From Candidatus Baldrarchaeota archaeon (lineage in GTDB: Archaea; Asgardarchaeota; Baldrarchaeia; Baldrarchaeales; DXJG01): 36,859 nt of DNA. Each line of letters opens with the position of its first letter. The first letter of the stretch is position 1. The stretch lies in the NCBI GenBank assembly GCA_016840485.1, contig JAEOSG010000010.1:1-36859 (forward strand), given 5' to 3'. The notes below the pieces were generated by a model that saw only the letters and a list, made by a program, of their open reading frames with translations, made no database searches and had not been told where the DNA came from. The position numbers and the translations under genes are program-made. Positions 9,032 to 17,401 of the stretch are shown here, piece by piece.

Positions 9032-10237
9032 TTGCAGTTTGCTGGGTTTTTCTTTACTATTTGGCTTTTCTTCTTAATATTTGTAATCATGTTAGCTATT
9101 GAGGAAAGTAGGAAGAGGAAGGAAGCTTTCCAAAAAATATATTCATGGTTAAAGCAGAAATCCAAAAGTATACACTATGAAGAGGGAGGGCTTTTTAGCA
9201 GGCCTAGAATTATTGCTGAATTGAAGCCGGAAATGCAGCTGGAACGTGTTGAAGTTACAACATTTATCATCCATCATGGAAAGTACTCGGAAACTTATCT
9301 TAGGGTTCTAGGTATGAGCGAAGAAGGCACAAATGTAAACATCACTATAAGGGACGAGGGACTTTTCGATAAACTTGCCATAGGATTAGGACTTACAGAA
9401 GATATAGACTCAGGAGACCCAATATTTGATCAAGCGCATAGAGTTAAAAGTGGAACACCTGAACTTGCTCTTAAACTCTTAAAAGACAAGCAGTTCAGAG
9501 ATTACGTATCGGCAATTCGCAACTTAAGAAAATTTGAAATTAGAGGTGGGAAACACCTACATTTTATAGCTGAATGTAACTACGATACCCCATCTGCTGT
9601 AAATGCTATTTTAGCGATGGAAAGGGCAGCAGAGATTTTGGCACCAGAAGTTAGAACACGACCAGTTATTGTTGAAAGTGTTAAGCCTCCTGTTTTAAAG
9701 GTTGAACCTCAGAGAATTATAACTCCCGAACTACTTTTAAATTTGAAGAAAGAATTTGAAGGGCTGTCAATGTATGTTTCTAGATTGAGATTTGAACCTT
9801 CAGAGGAAAACTTCACTAGAGTGGTTATCACACCCTTACTGGGTGAAGTTGACTTTGTACAGTACGAAATTGCTGAGAAACTGAAGGTAAAGGCTATGGA
9901 TAATCTCGAGAAAGCTGTAAGTAAAGCTATTACGATTCAAATAATCCCCAAAGATGTCGGGGCGATTTCATCTCAGCAAGTTACTTCTATTGAAGAAATC
10001 AAAAACCTATTTGATATTAAGTGTGAGGATAGAGTAGTTTCGCAAAAAATTTCTGAGGCGTACATACTTCTTGAAACTTTAAGTAAAATTAGAGAGTTAT
10101 CTACTTTTAACATAAAGTTGAAAGAGCATACATTAGAAATATATTTAGAATGTGGTTTAAAGCCAGAGAATGTCAAAAACTCTTATGAGGCATTAAAGGA
10201 AGCTGCATGGTGGACAAAGTTCTATTTATTGATTTAA
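9032..10237 (+). CDS. Membrane-anchored protein of unrecognised family, domain duplicated
   Basis: A TTG start is preceded by the archaeal Shine-Dalgarno GGTGAT (9021-9026, 5-nt gap). Residues 3-24 form one membrane helix, followed by a basic/acidic linker (EESRKRKEAF), so the bulk is probably cytoplasmic. Residues about 30-205 form a mixed alpha/beta domain with the conserved stretch SGTPELALKLLKDKQFRDY. Residues about 225-395 look like a diverged second copy: both copies end in a strand, ECG/ECN, then a long helix (DTPSAVNAILAMERAAEIL against KPENVKNSYEALKEAAWW). The next gene at 10408 is a single-copy paralogue. I do not recognise the family and propose no function. The repeat structure is seen directly; topology is inferred. 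Confidence 0.75.
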   Translation: MQFAGFFFTIWLFFLIFVIMLAIEESRKRKEAFQKIYSWLKQKSKSIHYEEGGLFSRPRIIAELKPEMQLERVEVTTFIIHHGKYSETYLRVLGMSEEGTNVNITIRDEGLFDKLAIGLGLTEDIDSGDPIFDQAHRVKSGTPELALKLLKDKQFRDYVSAIRNLRKFEIRGGKHLHFIAECNYDTPSAVNAILAMERAAEILAPEVRTRPVIVESVKPPVLKVEPQRIITPELLLNLKKEFEGLSMYVSRLRFEPSEENFTRVVITPLLGEVDFVQYEIAEKLKVKAMDNLEKAVSKAITIQIIPKDVGAISSQQVTSIEEIKNLFDIKCEDRVVSQKISEAYILLETLSKIRELSTFNIKLKEHTLEIYLECGLKPENVKNSYEALKEAAWWTKFYLLI

Positions 10238-10246
10238 CAAAGCCTG

Positions 10247-10303
10247 ACACTTGTCTTTTATATTTTATCCAATATAATTTTCCATGTTTTTCAGAACAAG
10301 TGT
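10247..10303 (+). terminator. Nested inverted repeat between the paralogues, possible terminator
   Basis: ACACTTGT at 10247-10254 pairs perfectly with ACAAGTGT at 10296-10303. Inside lies a second pair, TATATT/AATATA, with a 6-nt loop, and T-rich tracts (CTTTTATATTTTAT, GTTTTT). The element begins 9 nt after the stop codon of the first paralogue and precedes the second by about 100 nt, so it could end or process the first transcript. The loop is long, so confidence is low. Confidence 0.3.
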
Positions 10304-10407
10304 ATAAAAATGCGACTTAAACAAAAAGATTAAATTATAAAAGGTCATTAATTTATTTGAAGTAGAATACACTACTATTAATATGTTAGCTCATAAGGGG
10401 GTTGTTG

Positions 10408-11022
10408 ATGCTTCCTGACAGCTTCTTTTGGGCTATACATTTAATATTAGTAGTTGTATTAGCTATCTGGTTGGAAAAAAGGAGGAGAAAAGAGACCTTT
10501 GATAAAATTTCTTCTTGGCTAAAAGACAAATCTGAAAGAATACAAAGAGAAAACCATGATGATCCTAAGATCATCGCTGATTTGAATTCTGATTGGCAAT
10601 TAAGACATATCGAAATCACAACATTTACAGGTGAATATGCTCATCATACAGGTACGTATGAGAGAACCTTTCTTAGAATTTCTGGAACAAGTAATGGAGG
10701 GCGATTTTTCAACCTTGCTTTAAAAGACAATAATCCCTTTGATGAAAATACCATAGGGTCTGAGTTTTCAGAAGATGTTAAGTCTGGAGACCCTATGTTT
10801 GACTTTTGGCATATTATTAAGAGCGGAACTCCAGAAGTCGCTCTTAAGCTCTTAAAGGACAAAGAATTTAGGGATTATATTAGAAATATAGTGGATTTGA
10901 AAATTTTCGAAGTTAAAGGGAATAAAAACTTAGAGTTTACCGTTGAGTGTGGTCTTGATTTCAAGTCTGCTAAGAACGCCATATTAGCTATGGAGAAAGC
11001 TGCAAAAATCCTGAAATCGTAA
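10408..11022 (+). CDS. Single-domain paralogue of the preceding membrane-anchored protein
   Basis: The start is placed at ATG 10408 because AGGGG (10396-10400) lies 7 nt upstream; the TTG codons at 10402 and 10405 are too close to it. The protein is about 204 residues: one membrane helix (residues about 5-20), a basic stop-transfer (EKRRRKETF), then one copy of the domain. Alignment with the upstream gene is obvious by eye: SGTPEVALKLLKDKEFRDY against SGTPELALKLLKDKQFRDY, and KNAILAMEKAAKIL against VNAILAMERAAEIL. It ends where the first domain copy of the longer paralogue ends. A tandem gene duplication followed by domain gain or loss is the simplest history. Function unknown. Confidence 0.75.
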   Translation: MLPDSFFWAIHLILVVVLAIWLEKRRRKETFDKISSWLKDKSERIQRENHDDPKIIADLNSDWQLRHIEITTFTGEYAHHTGTYERTFLRISGTSNGGRFFNLALKDNNPFDENTIGSEFSEDVKSGDPMFDFWHIIKSGTPEVALKLLKDKEFRDYIRNIVDLKIFEVKGNKNLEFTVECGLDFKSAKNAILAMEKAAKILKS

Positions 11023-11089
11023 TTCACCATAACCCTTAGTGTTTAAGCTTAAAAGCTCACTTGAAATGCAATCTAAGTTTCACTATTTA

Positions 11090-12070
11090 TTAGTTAATAC
11101 TTTTTAATTTTGATCGTTTTACTCGCTGTTTTAAGTATAGGAGAAAAACCGCGTATGCTATTCCAACTAATGTCATTCCCATCGGGTTGTCTGGCCTTGT
11201 TTTATCCATTTCTTGCAGTGGTGCAAGAAAAATCAAAAATGAAAGAGCTCCGCTGATCAGTGCAAGCTTATGAATATCATTCTTCCAATTAAACCTTCTA
11301 AAATATCGATAAGGAAGGATAAAAGCTAGAATTCCTAGGATAATCGTGATCGTCGGTGGAATCCCAGTATATGGCAGCATGTTGAAAATAATAAGCCAGT
11401 ATACTATGAACCAGAGTAATCCAATAAGCCATAGTTTCCTCGGGGATGGTGGTGTTTCTTGGCCGTTAAACTCCAAACTTTCGGGAAAACGATATGCAAC
11501 ATAAAATAGGATGAATACAACCATTATTGTTGCTAAATATAGTGATATAGGTGGGAAATATGCTGTTAAAAACATGTAGCCGAAAATTACATCAAAAATG
11601 AAGATAATTGTTAATATCTTCAATGTTTTAGTTTTTATCCAGCTTTGTGACCTTATTTCCGGGTACATTAGTTCCACGAGGACTATTGGGATGACTATGC
11701 TAACAACGGAATGATATATTGTTAATTCCACGCTCCAAACCCAGTTTACACCAAACCATCTACCATAAACACCTAAAATTCCAAGATCCATCCAATTAGG
11801 GTCAAAAAAGCTTTTAACCATCAATCCCTCCTCAATGATTCCATAAGCAGCACCTAAAACTAGCAGTGCCCCGTAACCTTTATGCCAACGTATTTTAAGC
11901 TCTCTCAAAATTATTGCGCCACAGCCGTAGAGGGCGACAAGCACCATTAGACCAAAAGGATTAAAGAATTCAACAGGAGGCGCACTTCCACTGAGAAGTT
12001 CAGCTGTGATAGGGGATAGAAAAAGCAAGGTTATAGCCGCCTTTTTTGTAGGCAGATTTTGCTTTCTCAT
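11090..12070 (-). CDS. Conserved polytopic membrane protein of unknown function
   Basis: About nine hydrophobic helices fill the protein. The best-conserved-looking segment is near the N-terminus: SPITAELLSGSAPPVEFFNP, then LGAAYGIIEEGLMVKSFFDP with a paired Glu in a membrane helix, then WVWSVELTIYH. I recall similar uncharacterised integral membrane proteins in bacteria and archaea. The Glu-Glu pair and later His recall intramembrane CPBP proteases, but the usual EExxxR spacing is not met, so that assignment is only a suggestion. The start is taken as ATG 12070; an in-frame GTG at 12079 is possible but has no better ribosome binding site. It is convergent with the 10408 gene. The YbaK-family gene lies just upstream on the same strand with a 32-nt gap, so the two may be cotranscribed. 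Confidence 0.75.
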   Translation of the reverse strand: MRKQNLPTKKAAITLLFLSPITAELLSGSAPPVEFFNPFGLMVLVALYGCGAIILRELKIRWHKGYGALLVLGAAYGIIEEGLMVKSFFDPNWMDLGILGVYGRWFGVNWVWSVELTIYHSVVSIVIPIVLVELMYPEIRSQSWIKTKTLKILTIIFIFDVIFGYMFLTAYFPPISLYLATIMVVFILFYVAYRFPESLEFNGQETPPSPRKLWLIGLLWFIVYWLIIFNMLPYTGIPPTITIILGILAFILPYRYFRRFNWKNDIHKLALISGALSFLIFLAPLQEMDKTRPDNPMGMTLVGIAYAVFLLYLKQRVKRSKLKSIN

Positions 12071-12102
12071 AGTGTTCACAACACAATTGTAGGGTGATTT
12101 AG

Positions 12103-12573
12103 CTACGTTCCAATGTTTGCCACAATTGCATCTGTTAATTTTTGTATGTCTTTTGGGGAAATTTTGAGGAGGTGTTTTTCTGTTCCTCCTCCACCATATA
12201 CAAACTCTTTTTCTAGAACTTTTTCATCTATAACTGTTTTTATCTTCTGTTTGTGTCCTATTGGAGGAAGCCCCCCAATTGCGTATCCGCTGTGTTTTTT
12301 TACCTCTTTGGCTGAAGCCATTCTTACACCAATGGTTCCAACAACGTTTGCCAGTTTTTTGTTATCTACTTTTTGGTCTCCTCTAACTATAGCTAAGACA
12401 GGTTCACCTAAGGCGTCAATAAACATAATTGTTTTGATTATTTGTTCTTTTGATACACCTAGGACTTTGGCTGCTTGATTAACTGTTTTGACTTCATCTT
12501 TTAACTCTAATATTTCAGCATTTATTCCTGAACTTGTTAAATAGGCTTTTAATTCCTCGACTCCCACTCTCAT
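12103..12573 (-). CDS. YbaK/ProX-family aminoacyl-tRNA editing protein
   Basis: The roughly 155-residue length, the early motif QAAKVLGVSKEQIIKTIMF with the conserved Lys, the central DNKKLA/VGTIGVRMAS region and the GYAIGGLPPIGH glycine-proline motif mark the YbaK/EbsC family. Members hydrolyse mischarged tRNAs in trans (for example Cys-tRNA(Pro) or Ala-tRNA(Pro)); the exact substrate cannot be read from sequence. The GGAGG at 12575-12579 is only 1 nt from ATG 12573 but 7 nt from the in-frame GTG at 12567, so the real protein may start MGVEELKAYL. It is divergent from the MoaD-like gene. A minus-strand TATA-like ATATATAT near 12612-12621 fits as its promoter. Confidence 0.9.
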   Translation of the reverse strand: MRVGVEELKAYLTSSGINAEILELKDEVKTVNQAAKVLGVSKEQIIKTIMFIDALGEPVLAIVRGDQKVDNKKLANVVGTIGVRMASAKEVKKHSGYAIGGLPPIGHKQKIKTVIDEKVLEKEFVYGGGGTEKHLLKISPKDIQKLTDAIVANIGT

Positions 12574-12734
12574 ACCTCCAAACTAAAGCATTTTCAAATT
12601 ATTAATTATGGAAACATATATATCAACATTTAGTATTTTCACCACTACACAGCCAGATTTAGTGTATTCACAAAAATCAGAAAATCACAGAGAAAAACAT
12701 ATGTGTCGTGTTAAAATGAAAGGAGAGATTAGCT

Positions 12735-13019
12735 TTGAAGATTCAAGTTAGATTCATAGCTACATTACGACACCTTCTAGGTGTTAAAAATGTTGATTTA
12801 GAGATTTCCCGTCCAATGAAGCTATTAGAAGTCCTAAATTTGCTTGCAGAAAAGTACGGGGAAAAATTTAGAAAAGCTATATTTGATGAAAACGGTAAAG
12901 TGAAAAGCGATTTTCTTATCTTGGTAAATGATGCAGAAATATCTGTACTTAACGGATTAAACACTGAAATATCAGATGGAGATGTAATAACCTTATTACC
13001 TACAATTCACGGAGGATAA
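12735..13019 (+). CDS. moaD: MoaD/ThiS-type ubiquitin-like sulfur carrier
   Basis: The protein is 94 residues with a beta-grasp pattern beginning MKIQVRFIATLRHLLG, a central LVNDAEISVLNGLNTEISDGD, and ending LLPTIHGG. The C-terminal Gly-Gly is the residue pair that is adenylated and thiocarboxylated by an E1-like enzyme. In archaea such proteins donate sulfur to molybdopterin or tRNA, or act as SAMP-type protein modifiers; the longer archaeal MoaD length suits molybdopterin synthase small subunit, but a modifier role is not excluded. No MoaE or E1-like partner is in the window. The start is TTG, with AGGAGAG (12721-12727) upstream. Confidence 0.88.
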   Translation: MKIQVRFIATLRHLLGVKNVDLEISRPMKLLEVLNLLAEKYGEKFRKAIFDENGKVKSDFLILVNDAEISVLNGLNTEISDGDVITLLPTIHGG

Positions 13020-13119
13020 AACCATAAATTATGTTAAAGTTTGTCAACACATTGTTTATAGTTCTTAAAGTTATCATATTTATTCGAGCATAAGAGATCT
13101 TTTATGAGAGGGGACACTC

Positions 13120-14001
13120 TTGAATATTTCTGATTCTTTAAAGATAGGAACCATACAATTTAGGATTAGAGAGATACATAGCTTCAAAGAGTTTAGTAAA
13201 CATGTAACTAAGTTTGTTGAATTAGCAGCAAGACAAAAAATAGATTTGCTGGTTCTTCCAGAACTCTTCACACTTGAACTCCTAAGCACAGAAAACGTTA
13301 ATGAAACAAACGAAATACCAAAAGTTTTGGTCAAATACTATGAAAATTATTTGAATCTGTTTTCAAAATTAGCTGAAAAATTTAGGCTTTCGATACTTGC
13401 CGGCACGACTGCCACAAAAAGAAACGGAAAATACTTCAACACAGCTCATTTATTCTTACCAAATCAAAAAATAATAAAATACGATAAAATTCATTTACAC
13501 TACATAGATAAAGTCTTGGGCTTTTCACATGGGTCAACTCCCATTGTAGCTGAACTGGAATTTGGCAAAGTTGGCTTAGCGATTTGCTATGATATTGGTT
13601 TCCCGGAGTTGGCACGAATCCTCGCACTTAAGGGAGCTTTCATTCTTCTAGTACCAAGCGCTGCACTAAGTAAATCTGCGTGGGAATGGCTGCGATATTG
13701 TTGTCATGCAAGAGCCATAGAGAATCAGTCAATTGTAGCACATTCATGCCTTATAGGTAAATTTGAAGAAATGAAATTTGAAGGGAAATCCGCAATAATT
13801 GCTTCAACAGATTACGAGAAAAATGGAATTATAGTCGAAAGTCGATATGACGAGGAAAACCTAGTTGCTGGGGAAATTGATTTAGGAAAATTTTGGAAAA
13901 TTAGAAAGAAAACAAAAGCCCCTGTACTTAGAGATTTGAGGCCAGACGTCTATAAGCAACTATGTGAAGTGAAGTGGAAACTCCAGACAGAATACATTTA
14001 G
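13120..14001 (+). CDS. Nitrilase-superfamily carbon-nitrogen hydrolase
   Basis: The Glu-Lys-Cys catalytic triad is visible: Glu48 in LLVLPELF, Lys123 in YDKIHL and Cys156 in GLAICYDIGFPE. The 293-residue length and the four-layer sandwich order match omega-amidase/amidase branches of the superfamily, which hydrolyse C-N bonds in small amides in the cytoplasm. Substrate cannot be assigned. The CYDIGFPEL sequence resembles Nit2/omega-amidase-like members. The start is TTG with GAGAGGGG 7 nt upstream, and a TATA-like ATATTTAT lies near 13075-13083, so it is likely transcribed on its own. Confidence 0.9.
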   Translation: MNISDSLKIGTIQFRIREIHSFKEFSKHVTKFVELAARQKIDLLVLPELFTLELLSTENVNETNEIPKVLVKYYENYLNLFSKLAEKFRLSILAGTTATKRNGKYFNTAHLFLPNQKIIKYDKIHLHYIDKVLGFSHGSTPIVAELEFGKVGLAICYDIGFPELARILALKGAFILLVPSAALSKSAWEWLRYCCHARAIENQSIVAHSCLIGKFEEMKFEGKSAIIASTDYEKNGIIVESRYDEENLVAGEIDLGKFWKIRKKTKAPVLRDLRPDVYKQLCEVKWKLQTEYI

Positions 14002-14033
14002 TTCTAAAATTTGTAGTGGATGCTAAACTGTTG

Positions 14034-14648
14034 TTATGGAGCATACTGTTTTAGTCTTTGATTAAGTTTTATAATTATTTTTTCGGCTTCTTCGAGATTA
14101 CCTTCTGAGATTTTCGTTAATGCTTTTTCGATGTCGTCGGTATGTTCGTCTATATCGTAGCCTGATATTTTTAGGTGAAGCTGTGCGCGTATGCCTGCTC
14201 TTCTACAGTTTTCATTTATTATTTCGAGCACAGAGAGTTTTGATGAGACTTCTTTCGCAAATCTTAAATCCTCAAGTAATAGATCAAGAAGTCTCTTATA
14301 TTCTGGAAGAATAAGAGCCTGAACATGTTCAGCGGTGGCTTTTAGGTCGTCACTAACAATGTCCATAGTTTTTACGAGTCCCTTTATTGTATTATATAGT
14401 TGCATTCGAACTTTAAACCAAAGCTTTAATCTTTCTGTTAGGTTTAAATACTCTTTGAAAAACATCTCTGCCGATGGAAAGTAGGCTTCTAAACTCCTAT
14501 GTCTAGTGGAAATATCGTCTGGATACTCACTTAAAACTGTTTCAACAATTTTCTTAATCAGGCTTGAAAGATTTCTTAACAACTGACTTGGCGATCTTTC
14601 AATTTGGTCCAATTTTTTCCCTCTACTGATAATGGTGTAGGTGCTCAT
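14034..14648 (-). CDS. Alpha-helical protein of unknown function
   Basis: The protein is about 204 residues, almost wholly helical and heptad-like, with no signal peptide or membrane segment. Recurrent features are Leu-rich amphipathic helices (LLDLLLEDLRFAKEVSSKL), a short basic N-terminus and a C-terminal helix rich in Glu/Lys (GNLEEAEKIIIKLNQRL). It has no recognisable catalytic motif. A cytoplasmic scaffold or nucleic-acid-associated role is possible but unproven. The ATG has no clear Shine-Dalgarno. A minus-strand TATA box at 14694-14702 predicts a short leader of about 25 nt, and a palindrome-like site overlaps the predicted transcript start. Confidence 0.7.
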   Translation of the reverse strand: MSTYTIISRGKKLDQIERSPSQLLRNLSSLIKKIVETVLSEYPDDISTRHRSLEAYFPSAEMFFKEYLNLTERLKLWFKVRMQLYNTIKGLVKTMDIVSDDLKATAEHVQALILPEYKRLLDLLLEDLRFAKEVSSKLSVLEIINENCRRAGIRAQLHLKISGYDIDEHTDDIEKALTKISEGNLEEAEKIIIKLNQRLKQYAP

Positions 14649-14657
14649 GCAATATAT

Positions 14658-14677
14658 GTTGTTATGTATACAACAAC
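14658..14677 (-). promoter_or_regulatory. Inverted repeat at predicted transcript start, candidate operator
   Basis: The 20-nt site GTTGTTATGTATACAACAAC has perfect 6-bp outer arms (GTTGTT/AACAAC) around an 8-bp AT-rich centre. The minus-strand TATA-like TTATATTTA is centred near 14698, so transcription of the leftward helical-protein gene should begin close to 14673, inside the repeat. A repressor bound there would block initiation. No second copy was noticed in the window. Confidence 0.35.
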
Positions 14678-14908
14678 TAAAATGTACAATCCATAAATAT
14701 AAGCTTATTGATGATGGGAAATAAAAAGAAAAATCTTTTTGTATGCTTTTCTGTTATACGCGGCAATAAAAAAATAAAAGTAAGCTTTAACTATTTCTAT
14801 TCTGCTTCAAGAAATATTAAAATCATGAAGTTAAAGTTTAAAAGCGAATCATTAACTAACTCTGTAGAAGCTATTAAGTAAGTTCTGCAACCTAAACTAG
14901 GATAATGG

Positions 14909-14926
14909 TTTTACATCGTTGTAAAA
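14909..14926 (-). terminator. Perfect 7-bp hairpin after the saccharopine dehydrogenase-like gene
   Basis: TTTTACA (14909-14915) and TGTAAAA (14920-14926) are perfect complements around a 4-nt loop. The hairpin lies 10-27 nt downstream of the stop codon of the leftward enzyme gene. It is AT-rich and flanked by only modest T runs, so it may be a terminator or a 3'-end stabiliser. Confidence 0.35.
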
Positions 14927-14935
14927 TGACCCCAC

Positions 14936-16102
14936 CTAGATTGTTTCGGTCTCTCTTATCATTATGTTTCTTTTAGCTAGCTCTTCCAGCACCCTTTGAA
15001 AAATTCTCTGGTTTAACCCAATTTTTTCTGGTGGAATGACTCCCTTGTCAGTAATTTTACCTTGACCAATTAGTTGGGCTATGATGGAAGCGGTATAGGC
15101 TGTGGTGCGTGCCATGGAGGTAATTTTTTCTTTTTCATCATAGTAATCTACGAGGTTATATATGTATTCGACGTTTTCTCCTCTTGCTTCTCCAACAACC
15201 TTTATTTTCATTATTGTGAAGTCTTTTTCTTCTCGTAGTTGAAGTTTTGGTGTTAAAAGCTTCGTTAGAAATTCTCTGGGCGATATTTTTACGGATTTTA
15301 TTTCTATTGGTTCTGTGTCTAAAAGTCCGCATTCAATTAATGTTTTTATTTTTTGAGCATGACCGGGATATCTTATTGTTTTCTCACACATTTCCTCTAC
15401 ATTTTCCAAAGGTTCTATTTCTTTATATGTGAATATAAGCGAAGCTAACCCATCGGTGTAAAAACATTCCAATTCTCCTATTTCAGGTATGTATATTTCT
15501 TCTAGTCCTGAAAGTGCTTCGACCTCAACTACTTTACCGTTTCTTACGATTCTAACTTTCTCGGTGTATTCTTGCCAAACACTTTCAAGGTTAAAAACAA
15601 TTCTATATTCTAGTGGCGGCTTAGGTTTCTGCGGAAGCCCTCCAACCATAATTTTAACTATTCTTGCCTTTTCCAATTTACCAGCAGCGTAGCCTACTAA
15701 CATGTTGCTAAGCCCAGGAGCAACACCACAGCCTGGAACAACTATAACATCTTTTTCCTGCGCAACTTGATGTAAGGACATACATTCGTCTTCGAAAGTT
15801 AAATCGACAACGTTAACTTCTTCATTAACCTCTGTTCTAAGAACGTGTAAGCTTATTTCGTGTGGAAGGGCATTAATAACAACGTCGACATCTTCACGTC
15901 TCAATAATCTGCTCAGGGCAGCTGAATCCATTGCGTCTATAATGGTGGTTGAAAGTTTTTCGCTTCCAATTTTTGAGGCAACATTATCAATTTCTTTTTT
16001 GAATTTACTGGCTAAAACAACCTCCGAAACAATGTTGCTTTTAATTAGATCCTTAACTGCTGCGGAACCCATCATTCCGGCGCCTAATACCATTATTTTC
16101 AT
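14936..16102 (-). CDS. Saccharopine dehydrogenase-like NAD(P)-dependent oxidoreductase
   Basis: The N-terminal Rossmann motif GAGMMG (residues 7-12) and the following VVLASKF, DVVINALPHEIS and VVPGCGVAPGLSN segments are those of the saccharopine dehydrogenase/LYS9-like family (COG1748 type). The central domain, with GGLPQKP and the C-terminal closure TSMARTTAYTASI, is complete at 388 residues. Family members oxidise or form secondary-amine amino acids (saccharopine, carboxynorspermidine and others); the substrate is not deducible. The ATG is preceded by AAAGGGAT. It is divergent from the coiled-coil gene at 16259, sharing a 156-nt region. Confidence 0.88.
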   Translation of the reverse strand: MKIMVLGAGMMGSAAVKDLIKSNIVSEVVLASKFKKEIDNVASKIGSEKLSTTIIDAMDSAALSRLLRREDVDVVINALPHEISLHVLRTEVNEEVNVVDLTFEDECMSLHQVAQEKDVIVVPGCGVAPGLSNMLVGYAAGKLEKARIVKIMVGGLPQKPKPPLEYRIVFNLESVWQEYTEKVRIVRNGKVVEVEALSGLEEIYIPEIGELECFYTDGLASLIFTYKEIEPLENVEEMCEKTIRYPGHAQKIKTLIECGLLDTEPIEIKSVKISPREFLTKLLTPKLQLREEKDFTIMKIKVVGEARGENVEYIYNLVDYYDEKEKITSMARTTAYTASIIAQLIGQGKITDKGVIPPEKIGLNQRIFQRVLEELAKRNIMIRETETI

Positions 16103-16258
16103 GTTAACATCCCTTTCCCTGCAAGGGAGAAAGATATTCTATATAACGATGTTAAGTTCAAACCTTAATAATAAAAAGCGCGTTACTACTAATAATAATA
16201 ACTTCATAATCATGGGTATGAAGATGTTGTTATAGTTTGGGATGGGGAGGGTAATAAA

Positions 16259-16966
16259 TTGAGCGTTGACATTAAGAAAATAGATAGTTCATTAGAGAGT
16301 CTATCGAAGATAGAGAGCCTTCTTAAAGAGATAAAAAATTTGATAGAAGAACTAAACACTGTTAAGTTAGAGAATGAGCAATTGAAAAACGAGGTAGTTA
16401 ATTTAAAGGAACAGTTATCAAGATTCGAAGAGGAAGTAAATGAGTTGGAAAAGGAAAACATGGAGTTAAAAGACATTCTTAGATCAAAGGAAGCGGAAAT
16501 AAACCGTTTAAATGAAGATATTTCCTCTTTAACGAATGAGAACAGCAAATTAAAGGAAAAATTAAAAACTGTTGAAAAAAGAGCCTTTGAAGTAGATGAA
16601 TATAAAAGGAAACTTGAGGAGGAAAACAAGAAACTTAAGGGTGAGTTAGATAAGATTTCTGAACAGTTAGAGAAAATATCTCAAATGTATAAAGAGATAG
16701 CTGGTGAAAGGGAGAGAGTTGAGGACATAAAAGAACTTCTTACAATATATGTTACGTTACTTGAAACAGTTTTTGCAGGTATGCCTCACGCAAAGGTGTT
16801 GTGGCTGCTACATGGAGTTCCAAAGATGAAAAGGAGTGAAGTAACAAAAGCAGCTGGATTCGAACCTGCAATCATACTTAAAAGCATACATGATTTAGAA
16901 AGAGCAAAACTAATCGAATATGATAGAGAAAGCGAAGAAATTCACTTAGTAAGAAGGCTATATTAA
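16259..16966 (+). CDS. Long coiled-coil protein with C-terminal winged helix
   Basis: Residues about 5-150 are an almost unbroken heptad coiled coil rich in Glu, Lys and Leu (for example LEKENMELKDILRSKEAEIN). They are followed by a helical hinge and, at about 175-232, a winged-helix-like domain (HAKVLWLLHGVPKMKRSEVT, then ILKSIHDLERAKLIEYD). The layout suggests a dimeric DNA-binding or chromosome-associated protein with a long rod; known paralogues are not evident to me. The start is TTG, with a perfect GGAGG (16246-16250) 8 nt upstream. It has no membrane segment. Regulation or DNA structuring is inferred only from architecture. Confidence 0.8.
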   Translation: MSVDIKKIDSSLESLSKIESLLKEIKNLIEELNTVKLENEQLKNEVVNLKEQLSRFEEEVNELEKENMELKDILRSKEAEINRLNEDISSLTNENSKLKEKLKTVEKRAFEVDEYKRKLEEENKKLKGELDKISEQLEKISQMYKEIAGERERVEDIKELLTIYVTLLETVFAGMPHAKVLWLLHGVPKMKRSEVTKAAGFEPAIILKSIHDLERAKLIEYDRESEEIHLVRRLY

Positions 16967-17060
16967 TACAGATTAATCTTGGGCTAATGATTTATGCTGC
17001 AAGATTACATAAATAGTTGAGATGCTATATCTTTGACATAACTTCTTAGTTTGCATAAGT

Positions 17061-17267
17061 TTAGATTTCGAACGTCCCTGGTATGTCTGGATGTGGAGGA
17101 AGTTTAGGTCTTTTTGGTTTTTCAGGTTTTATTATTGGTGGTGCTGGTTTCTTTATTCTGGCGAGGTCCAGCTCAAGCTTGGTTTGGCAATTTGCACAGT
17201 AAATTTCACCGTTCACTGTAACTTTGAAAAGTTCACTTCCACATTTGAAACATTTAACCCACTCCAA
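17061..17267 (-). CDS. Small zinc-ribbon protein with Pro/Lys-rich tail
   Basis: Two CxxC pairs (CFKC and CANC), 17 residues apart, form a zinc ribbon. A basic proline-rich tail follows (KKPAPPIIKPEKPKRPKLPP). The frame extends to an ATG at 17291, but GGTGAG (17272-17277) lies inside that extension, 4 nt before TTG 17267, so the shorter 68-residue protein is more likely. Such proteins often bind nucleic acid or larger complexes. No partner gene is identifiable. Confidence 0.7.
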   Translation of the reverse strand: MEWVKCFKCGSELFKVTVNGEIYCANCQTKLELDLARIKKPAPPIIKPEKPKRPKLPPHPDIPGTFEI

Positions 17268-17401
17268 CAAACTCACCAAGAAAATTAACATGCACCGACA
17301 TAAAAATCTATCCTAACCTAGATATTTCAAAACGGCACTGTTAACCCTTTAGCGGATAAGATTGCATTTAGGTCAGATTGGTTCTATGATGGAAGATAAA
17401 T

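Noticed and set aside
11090-12070. Calling the membrane protein a CPBP protease
   Set aside because: It has a Glu-Glu pair but not the EExxxR and later His motifs in the expected order.
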